The notes beneath the pieces were generated by a model. That model had not been told where the DNA came from, ran no database searches, and saw only the letters and a program-made list of their open reading frames with translations. Shown in pieces: positions 47,284-58,400 of a stretch of 64,000 nucleotides of DNA. Origin of the DNA: Tetracentron sinense (Eukaryota > Streptophyta > Magnoliopsida > Trochodendrales > Trochodendraceae); the NCBI GenBank assembly GCA_015143295.1, contig CM026551.1, positions 15,363,827-15,427,826 on the forward strand. Reading direction: 5' to 3'. Position 1 is the stretch's first letter; every line of letters starts with the position of its first letter. The position numbers were made by a program, and so were the translations under genes.

Positions 47284-47784
47284 CTTACGCTTGCGAATAA
47301 GGCTCGATATCGATCTTCAGGTCATTTTCCTTCTTCTCTAAGTGAATCCCTCAAATTTTAGGTTTTTTTCTTTGGATCTCTTAGAAAGCATTGTTCTCTC
47401 TCTCTTTTAGGTTTAGGAAGCTTTGAGAATCCTAAACTCACAAAATATGGTCTATATATGGATCTTGAGATCCAAGGGAAGTTGAAAGGTTGGAATTCTC
47501 AAATTTCCGAAAAAAATCACCGCTCAGCGATCAATCGGCCGTTTGCCAATTTTTTATTTTTATTTTTATTTTTTAAGTCTTTTGCTACATTTTTGTTATC
47601 TTCAATTTTATGTAATTTATTCATAAAAAACAAGCTAAAATGAACGAAATAAATGGGTTTTCTACTTCTAGATATTCAACATAAATTTTTAAAGGAATGA
47701 CACATTAAAATTAGACACATTTCTTTAAACATTCACAGAATTGACACGAATGCCGAAAAATTTAATTCGGGTCTTTACACGGTT

Positions 47785-48339
47785 GACCTATATTCTGACC
47801 ATTAAGGTAATTAGAAACAAGAGAGTATTCTGCTGCCTTCTCGAGTGTGAGCTACTAAATATTTTCAAAAAGTCAAAAGGCTATTTTTTTTTTTTGGCTA
47901 TCTAGAAAATGTATTAAAACCTCTTTTAAATTTTTTTTTGTAATATATAGTACCCATAGTAGATTTAGCTAGTCCCACATGGAATGGGTGAAGGACCACT
48001 TTTCATCTTATTTTATTTTTTATAATTTGATTATATAAGTACATATTCTTTCATTTTGCAACTTCGATTGAGACATTGAATGTTTACTAGGATTGTTATG
48101 AGGTAAGAGTTTACATTTTTTTTAAAAATGGCTTTTTGTATTAAAAAAAAAACTATGTTTTCAGCTAAATACCCCTTATGTTTTCTGATTTTGTATTATG
48201 CCCCCCACTAACTTTTAAAACTTCTGCAAATCCACCATTCCATCCAAAACCAAATTATCATATGTTAATTTTTTTTAGGAAATGACCTTTTCAACATTTT
48301 TATTTTAAGGAGATTTGTGAAAGCTTTTCACAAGTGCTT
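47785..48339. other. Non-coding AT-rich stretch
   Basis: No gene and no clear element ends are seen. Confidence 0.45.
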
Positions 48340-48955
48340 GGAACCACTAACTATGGTTAAGATTAACTCACCCTTAGGATTCATCCATTTAACCTTGTTT
48401 TTAGACAAAAAGGATATACAAAAATATTATTATGTTTAACCACAGTTAAAGGGGGCTCTACAAGTCACCATGTGTCACTTTTATCACTCATTAACTATGG
48501 TTAAGATTCATTCACCCCCAAGGGTTCATGCATCTAACCTTGGTTTTTAGAAGAAAAAAATATATTAACTTTAGATTGATTATGCTTAACCACAATTAAA
48601 GCAAACTCTACAAGCCGCCATGTGTCCCTTTTAACACCCACTAACAATAGTTAATATTCACCACCCCTAGGGTTGAACCCATCTAACCTTAGATTTTAGA
48701 AAAAAAATATACAAAAATATTATGATGCTTAACCAAATTTAAAGGGGGCTCTACAACCGGTCACATGTCCTTTTTAAAACCCACTAACTGTGGTTAAGAT
48801 TCACTCATCCCTTGGATTCATGCATCTAACCTTGGTTTTTAGAAGAAAAAAATATTAACCTTAGATTGATTATGCTTAACCACAGTTAAAGGGGGCTATA
48901 CAAGCCACCAGTGTCCTTTCACTCACCCAGGGTTCATGCATCTAACCTTGCACAG
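48340..48955. repeat. Tandem repeat, ~145-base unit, outer array (about 4 units)
   Basis: Each unit runs TTAACCACAGTTAAAGG, then GGCTCTACAAGCCGCCATG, then TGTCCCTTTTAACACCCA, then CTAACTATGGTTAAGATTCA, then CTCACCC and TCTAACCTTGGTTTTTAGAA. The CATGTG sites are about 145-150 bases apart. It is the same unit as the array inside the element at 49883-51105. Confidence 0.85.
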
Positions 48956-49740
48956 TCGACTAATTTCTCACTGATGATCAAAACCAATTGACTGATTTAG
49001 TCTAGAGGCTATTGGAATTGACTGACTGAAAACCAATTGATTGATTTGTGAAGGCACACAAAATCAGTTGACCAATTTGTACGGGACAGAGCTTTTAAAG
49101 CTCGTAACGGCTAGTTTGACTTTTAATGCTACTCCAACGGCAATAATGTCTCTTGGGCTATAAAATGAAATGATCTTTGAACTAAATTAATAAGTCTTAC
49201 CACTCCTATCATTCATTTACTCACTCAATCATTTATTGATCTATTATTTGAGGAAAAACCCTATAAATCTTAAAAGTGATATATTGAGCTATTCAACTCC
49301 AATTCTTGGGAGATTTTTAGAGAGTATTAAAAAGATCTTTTCAACTCATCTAAGGAGAAATTTCGAGATTGTAAGCTACTCAATAAATCTTTATATTTAA
49401 AATCAAGAATCGGTGGATTCTTGTGTTGAAATGGAAAGCTTCAACACTAACGTAGATAAATGACGCATACACCAAAAAAAGAAAATGAAAAGTCTTTTAT
49501 TTATTTTGAAGGATCTTTGTAATTTAATAAAGAATAAGGGGATAAAGTAAGAAAGAGAAAGTCTTTGTCTTCACCTGTTGCAAAAGCATTGGATTAGAAC
49601 TAAAAGACGTGGACTTGAAAATATTCAAATTGGGCTAGCATTCCTCAAATACCAATTCCCTTGAGAAAATACCGAGGTTCTTGAGTCTTATTGCTTCTTT
49701 TCTCCGTTTACACTCATTGTCAATAGCAGCCTAACAGGGG
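48956..49740. repeat. LTR-like sequence of uncertain family
   Basis: A cluster of CAATTGACTGA and CAGTCGACTAA motifs, an AACGGCTAGTTTGAC / CCAACGGCAATAATG segment and a TATAAAATGAAATG box near 49160 look like part of a plant Copia-type LTR promoter. No ends or duplication could be fixed. Confidence 0.3.
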
Positions 49741-49882
49741 TGTATAAAGGGCTGTCAATGGGCCATCTAGGTTAGGCCCAATTCTAAATGGGCTTGATAC
49801 ATATAGGCCCAAGCTCAACCCTTTTGTAGTCTGGCCGAGTTGTGCCAAACTTGGGCCAGCCAATCTCCACTCAATCAATCTA
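49741..49882. repeat. Remnant of a GGGCCT/GGCCCA-rich hAT-like MITE
   Basis: AGGGGTGTATAAAGGGCTG at the left and GGCCCAA and TGGGCC motifs resemble the elements with GGGGTGGCAA ends. It is too short and degraded for firm borders. Confidence 0.3.
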
Positions 49883-51105
49883 GGGTAATTACACTCACCT
49901 CCCCTCCCATGAGGTTTGGTGAAATTTCAGAAACCTCCCCTCTAGTTTCTGAAATTACTCTGTCCTCTTCTGTCAAACTTTTAATGTTAACACTGTTAAC
50001 TAAAGTTACCATTTTCCCATTTTACCCTATTACTTGATTGAGGAAACATGTCTTTACCGTTTGAAAGCTCAACCAAAGAAAAACATAAACTCCTAAGCCG
50101 TCATGTGTCCCTTTTAATACCAACTAACTATGATTAAGATTTACTCACCCATAGGGTTTATCCATCTAACCTTAGATTTAGGGAAAAAATAACCTTAGGT
50201 TGGCTATACTTAACCGCAATTAAAGAGGGCTCTACGAGCCGCCATGTGTCCATTTTAACACCCACTAATTGTGGTTAAGATTCACTCATCCCTAGGATTC
50301 ATTAATCTAACCTTGGTTATAAGAAAATAAAAAATATTAATCTTAGGTTAATTATGTTTAACCACAGTTACAGGATCACTATAAGCCGCCACGTGTCCCT
50401 TTTTACACCCATTAACTATGGTTAAAACTCACTCACCCCTAGGGTTCATCCATCAAACCTTGGTTTTAGAAAAAAAAAAACTTAGGTTGCTTATGCTTAA
50501 CCACAATCAAAGGGAGCTCTACAAGCCGCCACGTGTCCCCTTTAATGCCTACTAACTATGGTTAAAATTCACTCACCCCTAGGATTCATCCATTTAACCT
50601 TGATTTTTAAAAGAAAAAACAAATCTTAGGTTGATTATGTTTAACCACAATTAAAGGAGCTCTACAAGCCGTCACGTGTCCCCTTTAACACATACTAATT
50701 GTGCTTAAGATTTACTCACCCTTAGAATTAATCCATCTAACCTTACTTTTAAGAAAAAATAAAAATATTAACCTTAGGTTAATTAAATTTAACCACAGTT
50801 AAAGGATCTTTATAAGTGGTCATGTGTCCCTTTTAATACCCACTAACTATGTTTAAGATTCACTCACCTCTAGAGTTCATCTATCTAACATTGATTTTTA
50901 GAAAAAATAAATATATATATATATAAACTTGATTTTGGAAATATATATTAACCTTAAGTTGATTTTATTAACTTCGGTTAGAAACCAATTATCATTTATT
51001 TTCCTTGTGTTGAAAAAGGGTAATTTAGACATTGTAATTTCAAAAACTAGAGGTGAGGTTTTTGAAATTTCACCAACCATCAAGGGAGGTGAGTGTAATT
51101 TACCC
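49883..51105. mobile_element. Mutator-type (MULE) non-autonomous element
   Basis: Long terminal inverted repeats of about 75 bases, starting GGGTAATTACACTCACCTCC on the left and the inverse of GGGTAAATTACACTCACCTC on the right. They are flanked by an exact 9-base duplication ATCAATCTA (49874-49882 and 51106-51114). Long terminal repeats and a 9-base target site are the Mutator hallmark. The interior is almost wholly the ~145-base tandem array; no transposase is present. Confidence 0.9.
50085..50895. repeat. Tandem repeat, ~145-base unit, inner array (about 6 units)
   Basis: Spacing between the CAYGTGTCC sites (50102, 50243, 50390, 50530, 50673, 50821) is 140 to 148 bases. Three units keep CACGTGTC, a G-box/ABRE core; the others have CATGTGTC, a C-to-T change. 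Each unit also has a TTAACCACAGTTAA and an ACTATGGTTAA, which are partly inverse of each other. Confidence 0.9.
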
Positions 51106-51114
51106 ATCAATCTA

Positions 51115-51690
51115 TTATAAAGTGTTATATTGAGTGTATTTAACTTTGGTTAAGAAGTTTTAACTCGAAGTCGAGATCCTCTCTCTCCATATCTTGATGG
51201 ACAGTATTTTAGAGGATGTCAAATGGCTTCGAGCCCGGAGCAGCTTAACAACATTGAGGAATGAAGGTTGAAAGCGCATCGGTTGCCCTTTCTTTCCCGT
51301 TAGAGAATACCAGTAGCCTCGTTATCGTTAATCTAGTCCCTTGTTTTTCCCTTAACAGTGCTGTAGCCCCCGATCACTCGGATGTGAGCCGGTCTAGCCT
51401 GAAGAGCATATTCTCAGAGCAACTCGTTCTTTACGCCTACTCCGCACGACCAATCACATAGGCAAGTCGTAAGCATCTTCTAGCAAAAAGACTTTGCCAG
51501 GTTTCTCTTGGGTCCAATGACTTTGATCGATCAACTCATTCCGTAACGGCTGGCGAGCATTTTAGTCGAGTGCTTTTCCGGGGTCGGAAGATTGACAAAC
51601 AGGCACGCTTATGATATGCTGAAATAGTACCTCAGGTTTTTTTGTTTATTAATCCCTCGCATTCATGATGCCAATGGTTCTATATAATTA
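51115..51690. other. Possible mitochondrial DNA fragment (NUMT)
   Basis: From about 51160 to 51650 the base composition turns near-balanced, with sequence such as GAGCCCGGAGCAGCTTAAC, CGATCACTCGGATGTGAGCC and CCGTAACGGCTGGCGAGC. This texture is typical of plant mitochondrial spacer DNA and unlike its surroundings. No mitochondrial gene is recognised, so the origin is inferred. The small open frame at 51261-51461 is chance. Confidence 0.4.
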
Positions 51691-51699
51691 TGTATTTCG

Positions 51700-52269
51700 A
51701 TCCGGTCTCTAGAATAAGACCTAGGGTAAATATCCGTTTTTTTAAATTAAGGTTAGATTATTGAAAACTAAGGGCCAGAGAATATTAACCACGGTTAACA
51801 GGGGTTAAAGGAGACACGTGTTGACCTGTGATAGCGATCGAACCCTGCCCTGAATTCAATCGCGATTGGCTGTGATTGGTTCTCCTTGTTTTAGGGTATT
51901 TTGAAGTTTGAGCCCGTGCTTGAGTAGAAAGAGTAGAAACCGACGAAGGAGAAGCAGAAGAAGAAGAAGGAGAAACCGCCTGAACCTCCGCTGCTGCTCC
52001 CCTCCTTACCGGTAAGCGCTCTCTCTCTCTCTCTCTCTCTCTATCCCTCGCTGCCAATCTCTCTCTCCTCTCTCTCACCGTCTAACCTTAGGTTGGTGCT
52101 TCAAACTTTATATTTTCTAACCGATCTTGGTAACTAGTTTTTGAGGTCTTGATTTGCTTGATTTAGTTGGGACAATAGACATGTCTGAGAAAATTTCTAA
52201 GAAAGCCTCGTTACCTATAATATATAAACTAAGCATTTCTACTTTTGGGATTTGTACAGAGAATTGAAA
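51700..52269 (+). promoter_or_regulatory. RRP45: RRP45 promoter region, leader exon and 5' UTR intron
   Basis: A purine-rich leader (GAAGGAGAAGCAGAAGAAGA, 51940-51975) ends at a donor ACCG/GTAAGCG (GT at 52012). The donor is followed by a (CT)n run, and the acceptor TTTGTACAG ends at 52259, ten bases before the ATG. So a 248-base intron probably splits the 5' UTR. Upstream, an inverted single copy of the ~145-base repeat unit (51720-51825) brings a perfect G-box CACGTG at 51815-51820. The antisense open frame here reads simple repeats only. Confidence 0.6.
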
Positions 52270-52406
52270 ATGGAGCAGAGGTTAGCTAACACATGGCGGA
52301 TGAGTGTCAATGAGAAGAAATTCATCGAGACTGCATTGCTTGCTGACCTCAGAGTTGACGGTCGCCGCCCCTTTGATTATCGCCGGTTAACTATTAAATT
52401 TGGGAG
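52270..52406 (+). CDS. RRP45: RRP45 exon 1 (coding), with GC splice donor
   Basis: It encodes the first 45 residues and part of Arg46. The exon ends GGGAG and the intron begins GCAAGT. Only this GC donor joins in frame to exon 2 (AG/A-GAG-GAT, giving KFGREDGSS). The nearest GT (GTATTG, nine bases into GCAAGTATTG sequence) would break the frame. Confidence 0.9.
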
Positions 52407-55400
52407 GCAAGTATTGTAAATTCTTATTCTTCAGAATATGCCCAAATGAAACTAAAAGTGATATAGTTGCATGATTGTTAGTATTATTCTATTTTGTTGT
52501 TGAACGGTACTAAAATATGGTTGTAAGTTTGGAAAAGAAGTTTATATAATGCATGGTTAGGTCAAATGTTCGTGTTCTTTTTTGGGTATTTAAGATTACC
52601 TAGGTGTGTCCAACTAACAATGTTGGTTCTTGTCTTTGGGATCTATGCAATGGTACATAAGATGTTTTTTTTTTTTAATGAATAACAAGAAATATTTCAT
52701 ATTATATATTTTTTTTCTTCAAAAAGTCGTGAGTATTTTACGTTTGATTAGTGTTAAAGTCACAATTTTTTCAAAAAGTCGCTAATCCTTCATGAATTAA
52801 TTGTTCAACAAAAAAATCGTGACTTATTTGGGACTTTCTAAAAAAATTGAACTTTGTTACTATGATCGGTATAAATGAACTTTAGTAAAGGAAATGGGAA
52901 AACATTCACAATGTACAAAAAGAGCCTATTAGTCCCTTCTTTGGCAAGAAGATCCGCCTCCAACTTGGACCTTCTAAGAGTGTGGCTTACATTCCATCTA
53001 CATTGTGTACAAGGTTTAAAATGATCTATTTTATTTGGTGGTATCCAGGGACCAAGCACCTTTCCTGGCACTCATGATATTACATTGGACAAATCCTCTT
53101 TAATTTCAATAAGCCTGGAGAAGCAATCATAATATATATTGATTTAGTTCAAGTTATATTAGATGAATTATAGTCCTTTATTTGTACTTTGTGTTTTTTA
53201 AGTTTCCAACCCCCCTTTTTATTTTGAATGTGTCCTTTTGGGAAATATTTGGATTCTATAGGATGTTGGATAAGTTTGAAATCGTAGTCTTCTATATGCA
53301 ATTGAATTTCATTACTTGGCTAGGATAAAATCACGTGCATTGTGAAGACTATACCTTACCACAGTATAGTAGTGCTGGTTGTCAATCTAAAGTGCATAAT
53401 ACAAAGTCAGATAGGGACTGAAAAAAGTAATGCAAAATCAGGTGAATAGAATGTTTTCATTAAAAGCTTAAGAGCAATATCTTCAGTCGAAATTACTAAA
53501 GTATTTCCCAGGAATCTGTGTGCTAAAGTGGTGGTAGAAGGAGATTCTAGTAAAGTATGTGCTAAAGTGGTGGTAGAAAGAGATTCTAGTAATGCGATAA
53601 CTTGGGTTATAGGTTCTAAAAAGGGGTCTTGGACATTCTTCCTCATTGTCAAGGAAACGGGTCTTGGATCTCTTCTTGAACAGCTCATTCTCTTGGTTCA
53701 TAACCCTATAGTAGTGCTGGTTGTCAATGTTGGTTCTTGTCTTTGGGATCTATGCAATGGTAAATAAGTAGTTATCTTTTTTTTAATGATTACCAAGAAA
53801 TGTATTAAGAGAGAAAAAGTTTCCAATGGACGGGGTATTACAAAATCCCCCCCCCCCCCTCCACACACACAAAAAAATGAGATAATATAAAAAATAAATT
53901 AATAAATATAAAAATAAACCAAACAATTTGATTTTAAAATATACAAAATAATTAGTTTTTTGCCAAATTTGAGAAAATAATTCGGAAAATTCATGAATAA
54001 TTTGGCAACCCAAAAATGCGCCAATAATTCGCGATTTTTTGGAAAAAAACAGAGTTTTTTGTTACAGAGGTGGTAACTAAGCATTTGCGGAAAACTTGGG
54101 TGCATATAATGTTTTTACTTATGCGATCACAGTTTCTTTGTCTAGATGATATACATTTAAATTGTTGGTCTTCCTGAATCTTATTGCTTGTGAATTTCTT
54201 TTTGCATATTTTTGAATTCTATAGTTGGTTGGTAATGAAATGCGTCATAGTGCTTTTGGTTCAATTGAAAGCTATTCACTTCTTGCAAAATATAGTGATA
54301 GAAAACTGAAACCTGGAGAAACTTAGCCAGCTTCTGAATAGCTGATCTTTATCTCTTTGTTGAATTTGCAGAGAGGATGGTTCATCAGAGGTGCAGCTAG
54401 GTCAGACTCATGTTATGGGTTTTGTGACTTCTCAGCTAGTACAACCTTATCGTGACAGGCCAAACGAAGGATCACTTTCAATTTATACTGAGTTTTCACC
54501 AATGGCTGATCCTTCATTTGAGGCAGGGCGTCCTGGAGAATTTGCGGTTGAATTGGGACGTATAATAGACCGCGGTCTAAGGTAAAACTTCTGTCTTTCA
54601 TTATCAGTACTATTTAGAGATCAAACCTATGCAGTGGTCACAAATGCTAGTTTCATAAAATTTTCAGCAAAGGGAATTCTCAGAAGATTTGACATTTTTG
54701 ATTTTCTTGGATTTTATTGGGGAGATCTGTGGAATGTCATTAATTTATTGGGGAGTTATGTGGAATGTCATTAGTAAAAATCCTAGGGAAATGAGTATAA
54801 AATTAGAAAACCTAAAGACTATATTGCTCATTTAACATAATTATAGCTGCTGAATCTCCAAGTTGGCTCCTTGATTCCTCCAATCGATTTCACTCTGGGC
54901 TTGCCGTGTCGAGTCGATGGGCTGACTTCCCTTCTAATTCGTGAGATTATTAAAGATAGAAGTGTTGGAAGAACTAATCAGTTAGTAATTTTCTAGGCAA
55001 AGAACCTCTGTTAAATGATAACAATGAAATACAATTAAATTCCTTGGTCTTGACTCCTAATGCTAGCAGGTGTAAGCATCTCAGATGAATTCTCATGAGC
55101 TTGTTCAAGAAATAATAGCAAAAAGAAGAAAAAAGAAAGATTTCCCTAGTTCAGCTTCATATTGATATAGGCCATTTTGAGAATCTAAAATTGGACATGC
55201 AGGGAAAGCCGGGCTGTGGATACAGAATCACTTTGTGTTCTTGCTGGGAAGTTAGTGTGGTCGATCCGTGTTGATCTCCACATTCTGGATAATGGAGGGT
55301 AAGGTGTAAAGTCTCGTCACTGAAACCAATATTCATATTTGTATAGACATGGTCATTTGCAACTTTCTTTCTGGTAATATTTCAGGAATCTTGTTGATGC

Positions 55401-58400
55401 CGCTAACGTGGCTGCCTTGGCTTCACTATTGACATTCCGAAGGCCTGAATGCACATTAGGAGGAGAAAATGGTCAGGAAGTGATAGTACATCCTCCCGAG
55501 GTTAGCCCTTTTAACAGCTTTGTCTATTCAGGAAATGAGAACTAAGGTATCCGTGAGGTAAAAAAGTTAATATTGTCCATCAATTGCGTAAATTAAAAGT
55601 GGGGGCAACATCTTGTGGGTAGGCACTACCATTTGATGGGTGACATCGGTCCACCACTGAGGAGATCTCCTAATCTAAAAAATCAACTACATGACGATCA
55701 TGTAGGTGCCTCACAATATTTCACCTTAATATTCATACCTTAAAATCCAAATAGAATAAAATAATAATGCAACCAAATGTGGACCTTAAGCATCAAAATA
55801 TTTCTGAGTTTCACTCATACCACATTGGAACTTTGGAAGCTCATGGTTCATCTTCCATTCATTCCTTCTAACGCTTTGACAAACTTTGTTCAAGCTCATT
55901 TCTTAAGAAACACACCGAGCTCAAGCTCAACTGGGCCCGGCTTGGCTCATCTTGTTTATATAATATTGTTTTATAATATTTTTTTATTTTACCGTTTTTT
56001 TTTTAATAATATTTGTTCATACAATATATATATATATATATCCTTGCCTCTCTCTCTCTCTCTCTCTCGCATCAAATCAGCTTTCCTTCTCCAACTTACC
56101 TTCCCAGCACTCCTACTTGGTAGGCACATATGATCCTTTAGCCTTTCTTATTGAACCGCATCATGGTTCAACCTTTCTCAAGGAATAACATCAAGGGCAA
56201 AAGGAAGGTCTCTTAAGTCGCTAGATAGCTAGTTTTCGAAAGCAGCAATGATCCTAAAGCGGGTTCTTTGTCCTCGAATCCATTGTTCGTTCCTATCTGG
56301 TGGGAGGGATCAGCCACCCTCTATTATTCAATTGGGAAGCACTTAAACTCTCCCTAGGGGAAGGGAGCATACATCTTTCTTGCGAGTCAACCACATTTTA
56401 TGCAACAAGCAGCCATACCGGGTGATTCAATCCAACCAAATCCCTCTGCCATGCCATTTCACCTTTCTTAATGGTCACAATGTTTGCCTTTTTTTCCCCA
56501 AAAAGTTTCGAATAATTTGCAATTTTTGGTAAACGTTTAATTCGCAAATGATTTACAACTTTATGAAAAAATATCTTTGAAAATTGACCAGTAATGGAGG
56601 ATTGTGCCGCCACTTGTATTGGGAAACAACTAGATCTCTCCTATGGAAAGAAAGTCAGTCCGTGGGTGGAGCAATCCAGCAAGCACACTGCTGAAGTAAC
56701 TAGTTCTTATTGTCTGTCTGGAAGAGCATACATAATATGCAAAAAGAATTTTGTAAGGCATCAGTTTTGCAATGGGCTGAAGAGATATAATTTGCTTCTG
56801 GGAGGATATATGGGGTGGTGACTGGTGAGACATCGCTTACGACTGCTTTTCCAGATTTTATGCTATGGTGGTAGATATGGGGTGCTATGGTGGAGTATCA
56901 TTTATCATGGGGTCAGAGAGTATTGAGGGCCTCAAGGTTCAGATGTAATGCAAATGATGGGTGTTGTATCTGTAGGCTGTAGCCAACCTCTTCCCCAGAA
57001 TCGAGTAGGTTTAGTTTGATGTAGGAGCCCCAGATCAGCATGTGTGGAGATAGGATAAGAAAGGAGGTTTTCAGTGAAATCTTTTCGGGAAAAGATAGAA
57101 ACAAGGAGATGGAACAATACACTTTCAGATTTCTATGGAGAACCCTGATACCATCGAAAGCAACATTTCTCTGTGGACTAACTCCTCATGTAGGATCTTA
57201 TCATGGACCATCTTATTAGCAGAAAGTGGTTTTTGGTATTTGTTTCATGTGTAGAAGTCAAGGTGAACTATTGATCACTTGATTTTGCACTACCATTTCG
57301 CTTTAGAGCTGTAGCATCATTTTCTTCCTCATTGGAGTTGCATGGCTTCTTTTATGAACCATCTTGGATTTCATCTTTGGTTAGGAGTAAGGAGAGTTTG
57401 GTAGTCAACAAGACACTATGGTGGATTCATTGCTGCCATTCATCATGTGTTGGTGTAATTGGAATGAAAAGAATAGGTACATTTTTTATGATTAGTTAGA
57501 ATCCTTTGATGTAGTGGTGGATCGTGTGTGTTGTCCCTCTATCTTTGGTCCTCTGTGCTTATGGACTTCTAAGAGCCAACAATAGTCAACTTTTGTTTAT
57601 CGATTTAAAAAAAAATACAATAGTCAATTTTTGTTCTGATTGGGTTTCTTGTTTTCATATTTAATGTACTTGCACAATTTTGGGCTAATTGCTATTGGTT
57701 TAGTTTTTTGTATAAGGGGTTATCCCCATTTTTTTCTTTAATACAAACCTAACCTAAATTTTTTTTGTTGGTGGTTTGGTGTGGAGAGAGAGAGAGATGC
57801 AACTAACGAAGCTCCCCAAAACCCTTAACATCTTTTTCTTCCTAATAAGTTGACCTTTTTTACCACCTAAACTTTGTAAATCCTTTTAATTTTATTTAAT
57901 TGTTCATTTTATAAGTTATTTCTAACTTTTTGTTAGTCCTGGGTGACAACCTTTGTCACTAACACTTGGAGCTTCAGTGTTGACACCACTATGCGATCAT
58001 GTCTCAATGAGGACCCGCCTAGACCCTGATCTAAGCACTAGGGGTCTTGGGTAGGCGAGGTTGTCTCGTAGGCGTTGCCTAGGTGATGTTTTGACTACAT
58101 TAGTCGTTCTAACATCATGTTACCCCTCCTAATATCTATTTTTTCGAAAGACTAATAGTAAATACAATATGCTAGATAATTTATAGTAGCAAAAATAAGA
58201 ATTTAGTGAAAAAATGTGGAAATTGTAACTTCCAAAATTAACTATATAGTGGGTATTGCAGCCAATAGTGACTAATTTGTGTAAGGTTGTTATTTGTCTA
58301 TATAAGGAAGTAGAAAGAGCTTTTGTTTTGCATTGTAATGTCTTTTGTTATGGATATGGTCTCCTTACACCATAAACATGATTGTCTCAGGTTAGTGCCA

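Larger units (their letters stand above)
40837..47779. mobile_element. Solo-type LTR (family A) with two nested LTRs
   Basis: It starts TGTCATGCCTCAAAATC and ends GGGTCTTTACA. It is flanked by CGGTC (40832-40836) and CGGTT (47780-47784), a 5-base duplication with one change. No gag or pol remains. The same family occurs inside the Gypsy element at 25265-27973. A second LTR (42461-47283) is inserted inside. The opening lines resemble the LTRs of the Gypsy element at 16053 (a CGACCC/GCCTCAAAAT start, CAAGGCATNCTA, TCCGGGATGG), so all appear to be Ty3/Gypsy-related LTRs. Confidence 0.8.

Noticed and set aside
48340-50895. The regular ~145-base array as a CRISPR or centromeric satellite
   Set aside because: There are no unique spacers, the host is a plant, there are only about ten units, and the inner part lies within Mutator-type ends.
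52019-52045. The (CT)n run after the RRP45 leader donor as an ORF-encoding repeat
   Set aside because: A simple pyrimidine repeat in a leader intron; the antisense Arg/Glu frame is an artefact.
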